Below are positions 10,941 to 21,198 of a stretch of DNA of 64,000 bases, in pieces. The stretch is from assembly GCA_963662155.1 (NCBI GenBank), contig OY759270.1, positions 14,477,008-14,541,007 of the forward strand, in the 5' to 3' direction. This DNA comes from Lamellibrachia columna (Eukaryota; Annelida; Polychaeta; Sabellida; Siboglinidae). Each line of letters starts with the position of its first letter. Positions within the stretch are counted from its first letter, which is position 1. The position numbers and the translations under genes are program-made. The notes below the pieces were generated by a model. It searched no databases. It was not told the DNA's origin and saw only the letters and a program-made list of their open reading frames with translations.

Positions 10941-12260
10941 TTATAAGCGACAGTAATACCTTTCAGACTCTGTTTTTTTTAAATGACACCAAAGACTTGA
11001 GGTGTACATTGAACCACAGTATGAATTAAATAAAGTTGTTTTAATGGAATTGTTGCATAAGTAAAATTTTCGGGCTAAAGCATTTGCCTGAGCATAGATA
11101 CATCTTTTCTGCCTGGCAATATCGTCATCATCAATAAGGTTATTGTTTACAATATGGCCAAGGTATTTACATTTCTCAGTGTAAGGTAGTGTATGGTTAT
11201 TGATAACAACAGGATGAATATTTTTCTTGTCCCTAGGTTTGTTATCAATAACCATACAGACAGATTTTTTGGCATTGTACGTTATATCAAACATATTGCC
11301 ATACTTGGCACAACAATCGGTGAGTTTTCTCAACCCCGCAACACTAGGTGAAAAACACAAAGGTCATCGGCATACATCATATGATTCATTATGGTTCCTG
11401 CATAAAGACAACCAATTTGTAATTTATTCAAATTTACACTTAAGTCATCCATGTAAACGTTAAAAAGATGTGGAGAAAGGATTCCACCCTGCTTAACACC
11501 GTTTGAAATGGTAAAACAGTCTGAGAAGCTACAACACCATCTGACAGTGAATTTCTGGGTTCTGTACCAGTAATAAAGAATGCGAACAATAAAAGAAGGA
11601 CATCCCCGGTCAATTAGTTTGGTGAATAGCTTACTATGATTGACTTTGTCAAAGGCCTTAGAGGCATCCAGCATGGTAACATACATAGATGAGCCATTCG
11701 CTATGTAGTGTCGAAAGAGTTCTTTTAATAAAAATATGAGCATTTAAGTTGAGTGATGCTTTTTAAATCCAAATTGGTTTACACATGTAGATAAAAAAGT
11801 AGAAACCCTGGATAATATCAAGGATTCAAATAATTTACTAGCAATTGTGGCTAGAGCAATGGGTCGGTAGTTATGTTATCAGACAGGTCACCCGCCTTAT
11901 TTTTTATTATGGGGGCTATGATTATAATCATCATAGCATCCGGTAAAAAACCATGAATTAACATGCTACTATATAAAAGTGACATGAGAACATGAAGTTT
12001 TTCATTCGCATATTTAAAATGTTCGTTACTTACACTATCATAACCCAGGGCTTTGTCTACAGGCATTGCATGTATTATATCTTGAATTTCCTTAACATTA
12101 ACAATCATTTGAACATTAAGCTGTACATTGCTACAGTATTCATTAATCTTCTTGATGTTGACTGGAGAGCCAGGTAGAGTTAAGTAGGGATTGGTAATGA
12201 TGAAGCCACATATTCTTTACATTTTCGACACCTGAAGCACCACCAACATTGCTAGGATTG
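10941..12260 (-). mobile_element. Jockey-like LINE, reverse transcriptase region, frameshifted
   Basis: From 12260 down, the minus strand reads MWLHHYQSLLN in the linker, then DKALGYDSVSNEHFKYA, FLPDAMMIIIIAPIIKNK, then TMLDASKAFDKVNHSKLFTK. It continues with FTISNGVKQGGILSPHLFN and the catalytic box MYADDLCVF. The downstream part includes NAKKSVCMVI, KYLGHIVNNN and SLWCHLKK. This is a complete fingers-palm-thumb order for a non-LTR reverse transcriptase of the jockey-like type. Frame changes near 11360, 11750 and 11860 show it is inactive. The endonuclease is not present. The 3' side dissolves into AT-rich DNA near 10930. Confidence 0.8.
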
Positions 12261-12639
12261 TGATTCACGACAGAAACCACGAGGAGGTGACAATGTGAAC
12301 CTTCTGTCTATGTATGTGAGTATGCGAGGATGTTTGTATGAGTGTACGTTTGAGTACATCATCATAAATAGTATGTATATATTATGCTATACGTATATAT
12401 TATATGCTGACCTTCTATACTTATATAAATATTTACATTTATGCTATACATCGTACATTATATATATGCTATATCCATGTCACTATTAATAAACAATCAA
12501 CCTACGTAAATAAATATTATATATTAAGCTATATATTGTACATATATATATATAAGATAAATAGCATTTGCCCTAACGTTTAGTTATAATTTATTTACTC
12601 TGTCACATGCTGTTTGAACCAGGATCGCTCTGGTACAGA

Positions 12640-12644
12640 CAGAG

Positions 12645-12683
<39 letters not shown>

Positions 12684-12716
12684 CATGTATATGTATATAC
12701 ATATACATATTAGAAC
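12640..12716. repeat. (TA)n microsatellite with palindromic edge
   Basis: About 18 TA dinucleotides are followed by alternating TATACATATACATG sequence that is nearly self-complementary. It marks the 3' limit of the recognisable Mutator-like coding sequence and has probably replaced or displaced the rest. Confidence 0.85.
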
Positions 12717-12717
12717 T

Positions 12718-13267
12718 GACACAGCTTGATGCTGAAGTGGCTGACCTTCCATCCATGAACTTCCATCCGTAATGAACTCATGAATCTTGTCCTTCGTTTT
12801 GTTCCACATAGTACAGGACACAGGTGGAGGCATGTTCATCTCTCCGAGGAGACACACAGCTTGTTGTCGGTTGCGGCCAATGCTAAACATGGCCATCTCA
12901 AATCTGGTGTTGACACTTTCACCATCAGGCTGAGAGTTCAGTTTGTAAGTGTGGCCACAGTCATGATTCATGCACTCAAATGACAGAGAACTTCGGAGTC
13001 CAGCAATGTCCTCTGTGACAGTATACCCATGACCACCGCAGTTAGGACAAGTGAAAGCACTGACAAAGTTCACCAGATTTCGCACATCTATCAGTCTGTA
13101 GCCATCAAGTTCAGTGACAACACTTCTCTTCTTGGTGTACTGTAGTTTCTCTTCAGAAGCACACGGCTTGACAGTTTCTTTCAATGGCCGTGTATACTTG
13201 TTGCCATAAAATTCCCGCTTCTTTGTGGGCTTTGCCCGTGGCATGATGACACTCGAGTAGTGACGAA
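12718..13267 (-). CDS. Mutator-like transposase N-terminal domain (truncated)
   Basis: The minus strand from 13267 opens after a TTTCCAG acceptor and contains MPRAKPTKKREFYGN. A cysteine pair (FTCPNCGGHGYTV) and a second pair (ECMNHDCGHTY) follow. Next come VNTRFEMAMFSIGRNRQQAV and GEMNMPPPVSCTMWNK. The order of two CxxC-like knuckles, then RF..AM..IG, then MNMPPP, is the signature I associate with the metazoan Mutator-like transposase domain. The frame is open but stops making sense at the (TA)n tract at 12716. The catalytic DDE part is therefore absent. An upstream exon is probable at 14422-14316. Confidence 0.7.
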
Positions 13268-14315
13268 CCTGGAAAGTAAACAGTGTGATAAATTATTCAG
13301 TTATGCCAAAAGTAATCAAAAGGTAGTGAAATTAGCTTGTATTTATTACATACTAACATCTAAAATAATAAAGTTGAGCAAATGAAGTTGATTGGTCGTG
13401 GGTGATACTGTTATTGTAAGTAAACAGAATGAAAATACTAAAATACTGCAGTTGGCTTGGTCCGTGGCCTCAGCTAAATTATCTGAATAATAACACTACT
13501 TTGACAACATTTTGCAGTAAAATCACCATCAATTAAATGTATTGGAACTATTACAACATGGTCACAGGCCTAGACCCCCTAGACAGCCCCAGTCAGGATA
13601 CTAGTTAGTCACTTGTCTGACTTAGTGACCTGCCCCGTCTAGGCTAGTTAGACTGGCAGTAGGCAAAAATTTTCGCCCCGCTCTTCTTCTCTGGGGCGAA
13701 AGGCCTGACGTGCATTTGCTAAAGCCCCATTTTGGCTATGGAACTAATAACTTAAGTTTTAAAACCGATACGCACTAACCGTTTCACATGTGTATTCTGT
13801 AACATACCACCGACAATTGGGCGTCAAGAAACTGAAGAAATGTGCTCCAAATAATTACTTATGAGTACTTTTATCGGTGACATAGAAAACATTTCACAAT
13901 TAGCCGCCATACTGTGCACGTGATGTTGCCTTTTGGTCACATGATCAAACGCGATTTCGTGTAGAATGAGGCCAGAAGCACAGACATAAATAAAACACCC
14001 GTTAGTAAGTTAGTAGTTTATAGAGGCATTATTAATGATGTAACTCTATGGCCAGCAGACGGCAATTCTTAGTGTGACCTTATATAGATCTATGGAAATC
14101 CCGCGTGCTATTCTCGCTCACAACAACATCCGGTTATATACAAACCTTGACAAGCACATGCGTTCTGACAAAAAGGTAATAATTTCACACTTTTACATGG
14201 TTATTGTCAGGTAACTTTAGTGATATACATATAAGAATGCATACAGACACGAAAGACGTGTTTATTGCTCTGTTTATGGCGTTTTTGTAAGGTTTCACGT
14301 TTCATGAAAATACTT

Positions 14316-14422
14316 ACGTTTCGGCCGAGCGAGATCTTCGCCGTACTAGTAGCAACAGCCAGATAGAAAAACATTGTAGGGCGATTGACTTTGCCTAGAC
14401 TGGCAGTGCCATGCCGTGACAT
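14316..14422 (-). CDS. Probable first exon of the Mutator-like gene
   Basis: A minus-strand ATG opens about 35 codons (MSRHGTASLGKVNRPTMF) and ends at the strong donor GTAAGTATTT after the codons LGRN. The next acceptor on this strand that leads into a long open frame is at 13267, where reading continues as VRHYSSVIMPRAKP. The exon itself has no recognised domain. An ETS-like motif (CACTTCCTG on the minus strand, near 14606) lies upstream. The join to the transposase exon is an inference. Confidence 0.4.
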
Positions 14423-14429
14423 TTTTCGT

Positions 14430-15445
14430 TGCTAATTGAACAAAATATTCATATTTATAATAATTACATCACTCTATACATACCTGAGTCCTGGTGGTTC
14501 TTGGTGAAGTGTGGTTGAATGTTCACAACATGTAAATATAGGCAAAAACGAACTTATATCACAACAATTTCTCCAGTAGATGCTCACACGCGGTTTCTGA
14601 ACAGGAAGTGAGATCCAGCCAAAGTGCAGTTCTAAGCTTCTCTGTGATTGGCTAATCCAGGAGCGCTGCCTATGTTGCTGTACAACTAACAACCAATAAA
14701 AACCAAGCTTTCACAACATCTTGCCAACTTTATTAAGGATGCTCTAGGGTCGGTTCTGTACAGTTTGGTAAAAATCAGGTGTAAATTGGTGGAGTAGATC
14801 GCAAAAATCTTAATTTTTAAATTATGCATATTTAATTAGGTAAATATTACACAACAGGCTATGGATAAAATGCTACTTTTCTAGTATTTATTTACTTTAT
14901 TCAAGTTTGATACTCTGTGGGTGCTTAGAATGATAATGTCAGGTAAAATAAATGAATTAAAAAAAAAATGTATTTTATTCAATTTTTGGGGTTTAGCCTG
15001 GCCTTAATTAATTTGTCTGTGATGTTACACCCAGCATTTATATAAATGTTTAGTTGCTCAAAATAGCATCAAATAAAAAAAAAAATTCAGTAATCACATC
15101 TTTTCTTATGTTGCCAAACCTACTTGTTTTTCCTTTAGTGTGCTGTTATGTGTTATCCTCTTTGTTATTTTATATATGTCTTGTACATATGTAAAAAAAA
15201 TTACTGAATAAAATAAAAAATCAATCATTGTGCATAATCACAATGTATTAAATGATGCAATTTTTTCCATTTCCACATTTATTCATGGACTGTGATATAT
15301 GTGTACATCATAAAATAACACAGCAATGGTTTAATGGTAACACTTAAATAGAGATTGACAAGGTTTGAGGATAATAATGATAAACTTAATTCTATAGCCC
15401 CTAAATCATCAGTAACCCGAACTCAGAAGCACTACAAACCAGAAA
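14430..15445. other. Intergenic, no gene seen
   Basis: AT-rich sequence with A-runs at 14959, 15077 and 15193. I see no motif-bearing frame, RNA gene or clear repeat boundary here. Confidence 0.5.
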
Positions 15446-15454
15446 CATGAAGAA

Positions 15455-15640
15455 TTATATCATGAACGGGTACGCACAGAAGTCATCATCAGAACGAGGG
15501 ATCGACGAGGATTTACGGTGTAAATGCGATTTAAAAAAGGTGTTTTCTGTTTTGAGTTTGTTCCAGATTTTGGGTGTAGTAGAAAAAACACACTTGCCCA
15601 GCTTAGGCTTTGTTTTAGGAACAAAACTTGTTATGAGATA
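15455..15640 (-). mobile_element. Short LINE tail fragment next to the U-box exon
   Basis: The minus strand reads SFVPKTKPKLGKCVFSTTPK then IWNKLKTENTFFKSHLH. This is the conserved C-terminal tail of CR1/L2-like LINE proteins, where the family reads roughly KRAFS..AP..WN.LP...FK..L. Only about 60 residues remain. It ends within about 35 bp of the acceptor of the U-box exon, so it appears to be an intronic insertion. Confidence 0.65.
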
Positions 15641-15674
15641 GATAATGACATACAGTGATGATGGTTTGTCACAG

Positions 15675-16397
15675 ACACTGTCCGTGCAGCAACAGTCGGA
15701 GGATGATCTCATGGCAGATGCACCGGAGGAGTTCCTCGGTGCAATCATGGGCACACTGATGAGAGACCCGGTCACACTGCCCAGCTCTGGACAAACGGTT
15801 GACCGCAGCACTATAGCCAGACACATTCTCAGGTAGGACCACTTCCCTAGCTGTGTCACAGATATACACGTGTTGAGGGTTCATACTTTGTGGTATTAAC
15901 GACCAATAAAAACCAGAGGGTGACAAACAGTACACTAAACTATCGAATCTGAGCAGCTACAAAGTGAATAAAATAAAATCGAATAGACATGAAACTTGAT
16001 AAGCACAAATATCAAGCCCAACTTTTTGTATTTTTTTGTGTTCCTAAATTTGATGTATGCAATTATTTTTTTGTTGGTGTTGCTGTTTATATACAAAATG
16101 TAGGCATGTTTTATGTGGAATATCCATTGTTTGCATACACTCTGACACTAACAAAATTATAGCATTTTATCAGTCTTCTTAAGTACAAGTAAAAAGTGTA
16201 AGTTAAAACACATAACTGTGTTCAACTCATCTCAGAAAAAACATTTCCACGTTACTACTGTACTTTTCAGTGAGCAGACTGATCCATTCAACCCCCAGCA
16301 TCTAACACTGGACATGGTAATCCCAGCTACTGACCTCCGTCTATGCATGGAACAGTGGCTGCAGGAGAAGAAGCAACAGAAGCAGCAGCAGCACTAA
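15675..16397 (+). CDS. UBE4A: Last two exons of a UBE4A-like U-box ubiquitin ligase (partial)
   Basis: Exon 15675-15832 and exon 16271-16397 are joined across a 438-bp GT-AG intron in matching phase (two bases, then one). Together they encode a U-box. [20 protein letters not shown] is followed by [11 protein letters not shown], then across the splice [28 protein letters not shown] and a Lys/Gln-rich end with a stop. VDRSTIARH and QTDPFN point to the UBE4A branch of E4/E3 ubiquitin ligases. These proteins use the U-box to recruit ubiquitin-loaded E2 and extend chains. Only the C-terminal roughly 95 residues are here, against about a thousand in full-length relatives. Upstream exons are not found in the 14.4-15.6 kb stretch, so this is either the end of a gene with far exons or a duplicated fragment. 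A polyadenylation hexamer AATAAA lies at 17432. Confidence 0.8.
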
Positions 16398-17450
16398 CAA
16401 CTACTGACCACTAGACTGACCAATGCTGCCACCAAGCACTGATTGACCAGCCGTGCGGTATCGTGTTGCAAGAACCGGTCATGTAAACACCCCTACAATA
16501 CCAGTTAGTTTGGCCAATTTGTCACTATGATTGTGTCGTTCGAATTACGGTTGAGTCCACTTTGACTGACCTATGCTGTGGCCAATCAGCGAACGCCACG
16601 GCCGACAGCTGGTGTAACCGTCATGACCTTTCATCAAAGTTTAATTCGGGATTGGCGCTAGTCAGTGGGTCGCACACGCAGTGTCACCCGACCGATTGGA
16701 GCACAAATCGATCATGTAAGCCAGCCTTTACTTCAGACACTGATCTACCATTCGCACACACAAGGAACTAACAATATTCAGTTATTGCTATTTCCCTTGT
16801 TGATTTAACGTCATATCACACATTCGCACAATATTGATAATTTAACAGACATGGACTATGTCATTGATACATAAATTAGTCTGGAGGAAGTTCATTGTTT
16901 GAACACAGCATGAGTCATGCTCTGTATTCAGTGGTCACTTTCATCTTTTAGGTTCACTTTGTACATGTATATATGTATGTATGTATGTATGCATTTAGTT
17001 GATTTTGCACATGTGATAGGTGTGAAAAAATCTTTGTGGGTTTTATTTCTGTGTACTGTTATTAGCCCAGAGAGGATTTGACATTGTTCAAAGGTTAAAT
17101 GGTTGCCTGTAATTACTACCAAGGTGACACTGACCTCCAGGGATGTCCTCTGTAAATGCTGTTATCATGAAGATGTTTGTATATACCAGCATATTTATGA
17201 GGGATACCATTTTAATTGTTCTACGTGAACAATGTGGTATATCAAATGAGCAATTTTGGTTTGTTATTATCACAAAGCAAATTTTATACTCGAGAATGTT
17301 TGTTAATGGGATACATGTAAAAATCTGCATGTGCATTCATTTCTTAGAAGTCGAGCAGGATATAAACAATTGGTTCAAAACCAGAAACCTATTAGTGGAA
17401 AACGTTGATGTATGGTGTTACCAATGTTGTAAATAAAGCATTGGTATGAT
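16398..17450 (+). other. Probable 3' untranslated region of the UBE4A-like gene
   Basis: No coding features are visible. The stretch contains a (GTAT)n micro-repeat near 16968-16990. It ends with AATAAA at 17432-17437 in the same orientation as the U-box exons. The extent of the 3' UTR is inferred from that signal only. Confidence 0.4.
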
Positions 17451-17619
17451 CAATGTTCTTCAGTAATGCATAAAATTGCTATTATTTCAAGGCCGTCCTC
17501 ACAGGATTCATGACATTTTCAGCTGGTAAACCCCCTGTATGGGAACGTCTGAAAAACTTGGGTTAAATGCATGACTGATTTGATGAGGTTTTGTGGCTGA
17601 TAGTTTCGAAACAGCAGTA

Positions 17620-17697
17620 AGAGGATTCGAACCTGGGTTCTCGATTTCTCAATCGAGAGAGAGCCCAACATTCTAACCACTATGCTACCGTGCCCCA
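17620..17697 (-). repeat. tRNA-like SINE head or tRNA relic
   Basis: On the minus strand the sequence GGTAGCATAGTGGTTAGAAT matches an RNA polymerase III A box. GGTTCGAATCC matches a B box, at tRNA-like spacing. The acceptor arms do not pair, so a working tRNA is unlikely. Between the boxes lies TCTCGATTGAGAAATCGAGA, an 8-bp perfect stem closed by GAGA. A tRNA-derived SINE head is the best reading. I could not define the SINE body. Confidence 0.6.
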
Positions 17698-17699
17698 CG

Positions 17700-18410
17700 T
17701 TTCATTAATCACACTATGAGGCAACTAGGAGGCTGCATTATTCTCTAGAGACCAGTTCATTAACCACATGGGGCTGTTAGGTTCAGCACATAATCTTCGT
17801 TGTTGCTAGGATTGTAAATTTTATGATGACTTAGAAACTAATAAAGAGTATATCTGACAGAGTTTCCTTACAGTGGTCCATGCTTAATTTGGCCATAAGC
17901 TTACCGCTTACAAACTCTTGAGTGCCGAACAAGCGTCCATATACGCGTATTAATTTTATGAAAAATACCACCCTATACGTACATTATTTGGCACTATACT
18001 ATTATTAAATTTAAACATTCTCCAAGAATTGTGGCAAATTATGCAGGGTATAATGTAAACAGTATATATGTAAACAGACCCAAATATCACCTTTGAGTGT
18101 GGATTACTGAAAAGCCAGACACGTCAACTTGTCGAATTGCATAACATTACATAACCTACTTAGTGGAGTCCTCAAAAACAACTCACCTTCCATGTGAAAC
18201 AGTTACATCAGCTCACTAGGCCATATCAGATAACAGCTGGGCCTGTCCAGGATTTTCTCAACTCCCAATGGATGTGTGCTCTTCACATGGACTTGAGTAA
18301 AGGTGACTAATTAACTGAAATAAACAAAAGTTGACTGCTAAATAATTATATTATAATGTGACTTGTTCTGCTTTGATGTAACTTATCAGAGGGAGGCTGC
18401 ACTAGTTTAA
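17700..18410. other. Intergenic; carries a 28-bp sequence also found at the window end
   Basis: No gene is seen. Bases 18067-18094 are identical to 63973-64000, the last bases of the window. This indicates a dispersed repeat that begins or continues here. The region precedes the transposase ORF and may include its promoter. Confidence 0.5.
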
Positions 18411-18412
18411 AG

Positions 18413-20735
18413 ATGTCCCCACCCCCCCTAATATACTGGTCTCCTGTCACTGTCATCTGGGTTCTCAGGCGGATTAGACGTCTTTGCATTCAGATAACGG
18501 TTTTGTCACTTTCATTAGTAATTTTACTTGGATTTACGTGGGATTTTACAATGGAGGAGACCACACATGATAGTAGTAGTAGTAGTAGTAGTAGTAGAAA
18601 GAGTGAGGAGAAATGTCCACCTGCTGGTGGAATTAAGATGAAAATTGGTGGCTTCAAGACCGACCACTGTTACCACAAACCATCAGATGCAGCAATCCAA
18701 CAGGAACCCAGTGGGGTTAACAGTGGGGTTTGGTTGCCACGGCTAAGCCAGGATGACTTTGACAGAGTGGTGCAAACCACTCCTTCAGGATTGCTGGCAG
18801 TTTCAGACGCAGAGGGTCGGCCAGGCACGAGCAAAATTCTACGGCCACAGCTTGATCAATGCCCTGACCTAACAGACATCTATCTTCAAGCTGACGAACA
18901 GGCAGATACTCATGCAGTTTCTAAAATGCGTCTACTTAGTGTAGACAAAAGTGCAGCAATGTGGAATGATTGCTTTAAAGAGCATGCTAGCAGAAAGGAC
19001 ACATGTATTCTTCCACACTTCGAAGTACATGAGAAAAAATTTGGTTTGTGTTGGCAACAGTCATTGTCCTGTACAGCCTGTCACTACAAGTCACGTATGT
19101 ACAAACTGTATTCCGAAGTAAACACTGGCAGTCGTGGTCAGAAACCGTGTGCTCCAAATGTAGCCATCCATGTAGGACTACAAGATACAACGATGGGAAA
19201 CACAAAGTTGCGACACATTCTGACAACAACAAACACACCTCCCCCAAGTCGAAGCGGGATGCAAAGGAAATCCAACCGGGTTGCCACAATTACCTCTCAG
19301 TCCACGACTGATGACCTACAGCAGAAGACGGAAAAAACCAGAGAGATAAATGTTCTGCGTGGTCTTCCAGCAAATGTACCAATCAATATAAGCATGGATG
19401 TGAGGTACAACTCAACATCCCTGAAAAAGCTACGGTTGTGGACAGAGTGCAAGTCAAGCAGTGGGAACCACGATTGAATGGCAGACGGACAAGCATGAGA
19501 TTCTAGGTTTTCACATGGAGAACAAGCTATGCAGACTAGGCTCATCACTTCACAATTAAGGTCAAAATGTGTCGTGCCCAGGACATCAAGGATGTACAGC
19601 CACGATTTGTGTGGTCGATCCAATATCAGAATATGAAATAGGCCGTCAAATCGGAGTGAGCTTTGCCCAGCAACAAGTCGTACTAAAATTCGTTGCAACA
19701 TATGGTGATGTGAAAGCATTTCATGGGTTACAGGATGCCATGCCAACAATCGAGGCAGAACGGCAGGCTGACACAACACATCTCGGTCAGACACAGTTCC
19801 GACATATCATGAGAGCATTTTTTTCATCCAGAATGTTCCTGGGAGAGAATGCCATGGTGAGAGCTGAAAACAAGAAAATGTTTGCAAAGGATGTAAGAAC
19901 ACGATGCCAGAAAATCTACACGGATATGCACACACTTTATGCTGGTGATATTATAATGATAACTACTAAGATGCCAAAGATAATCCAAGCAATACTGGAC
20001 TGTTATTCTGGCTCATGTCAGAACTGTCAGTGACATGGAATTGTCTGTCGTGGAGGTAAACGAAACAACTGGTGGAAAAGGTCACAGCATTTGAAGGCAT
20101 GTGGCCTGACTCGACTCAATATGACAGATGAAGACCGAGCAACACTTGAAGGATTAATAGAAATGCGACTTGGAAATTCAGCACTCCAGATGACACGACA
20201 CAGACTTACAACTGACAAGAATGAATCCATTAACCGATCATTCAGTGCTTCATTGCCAAAGAATGTTAAATTCAGTAGAAATGCACATGGACGAGTGAGT
20301 TCAGTGATCGATCGCATAAATTATGGAGCGGGGAATTCAATGCTGTGCAAGTTGGAGAATGTATATTGTCCTATTACGAGAGGTGAACAGGTCGCTAGAG
20401 CTGTCAAGCAAATCCAGCATGAGGTGGAATACCAGAGACAATACAAACGTCGATCATCAGTGCGTCTGCATATCCATCATACCAAGTTAAAGCGCATGCA
20501 GAACTACTTCGATTCAAACAGAAACCGCGGTCCAGAAGATCGATACCTGAAGTGTCAGCTTGAACCAAAACCATCTACTCGTAAAGGGAAGAAAAGGCCA
20601 GCAGCAGTAGTTAAGCCAGTGGTCACAAGGAGTCGCCGCAGAAAGACAACACTGCCAACTGCAAACAGGGAAGATCATCCTTATTCATTGCAATCACGAA
20701 AGTCTGCTGATCACAGTTATGCCAGCAGAAAGTAG
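18413..20735 (+). pseudogene. DDE-type transposase-like gene of an invertebrate DNA transposon, near-intact
   Basis: A long frame runs from 18413 (likely start at the ATG at 18551) to about 19477, continues at 19569-20033 and again at 20091-20735. The N-terminal half has a Ser run from (AGT)n and a Cys-containing block (SLSCTACHYKSRMYKLY). It also has NTPPPSRSGMQRKSNRVA and INISMDVRYN, a plausible first catalytic Asp. The middle reads ENKLCRLGSSL, CPGHQGCTATI and VATYGDVKAF. QADTTHLGQTQFR is a second Asp motif, followed by ILDCYSGSCQNC. The last part has NWWKRSQHLKACGLTRLNM and TTDKNESINRSFSASLPKNV, a plausible catalytic Glu. The tail is basic. I know this arrangement from widespread, poorly named invertebrate transposon proteins. 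A frameshift near 19480-19560 and a stop near 20034 break it. TIRs were not located. A deleted relative sits in the tandem units at 25.7-31.9 kb. Confidence 0.65.
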
Positions 20736-20739
20736 AGGG

Positions 20740-21170
20740 TAGATTTTTAAACAAACAGAAAACAGAACACTTCTAACAAATGTGAACTTTCTACTTTCTC
20801 CCAGTTTCATCACTCATAGACCTGCAACCACAATACAAGAAACCACCAACAGACAATGGACCATGACTGGCACATGGTGCCACCTTGTGAGCTATACATC
20901 AATCGACATTCGAAGACCTCACTCAGCATGGGCTGACAGACACAACTGCATAAGATTGACTACAGCAGACGACACTTTGAAAAAACTGAAGGATTCAACA
21001 CATCTCGAAAAATGTAAGTTTTACTATTGCATGGAAATACCTTGAATTGCAACATGCACTTTGGTATGGTGCATGACCAAAGCATACATTTTGACTAACA
21101 CAATATTGCCTGTTGTCATTTATTGAATGTGGTGGAGTTTGTGTTAGCTGCTTGGGCTCGACAATTTGTA
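20740..21170 (+). other. Region 3' of the transposase, no further domain seen
   Basis: A short open stretch at 20782-21045 has no recognisable motif and may be 3' non-coding sequence of the transposon. The element's right terminus could not be placed by eye. Confidence 0.35.
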
Positions 21171-21176
21171 TTGTTT

Positions 21177-21184
21177 ACTTCCGG
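21177..21184 (+). promoter_or_regulatory. ETS-type motif upstream of the small four-exon gene
   Basis: ACTTCCGG lies 14 bp before the ATG at 21199. This is a core-promoter motif frequent in TATA-less animal housekeeping promoters. The combination with a downstream ATG and a GTAAGT donor supports a true 5' end here. Confidence 0.5.
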
Positions 21185-21198
21185 TCTCACTTCGCAAC

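Noticed and set aside
15509..15528. Single CGGTGTAA core in the LINE tail at 15.5 kb
   Set aside because: One isolated match with partial pairing, inside LINE coding sequence. Chance is the simplest explanation.
17620..17697. Functional tRNA gene
   Set aside because: A and B boxes are present, but the acceptor and T stems do not pair and the anticodon arm is abnormal.
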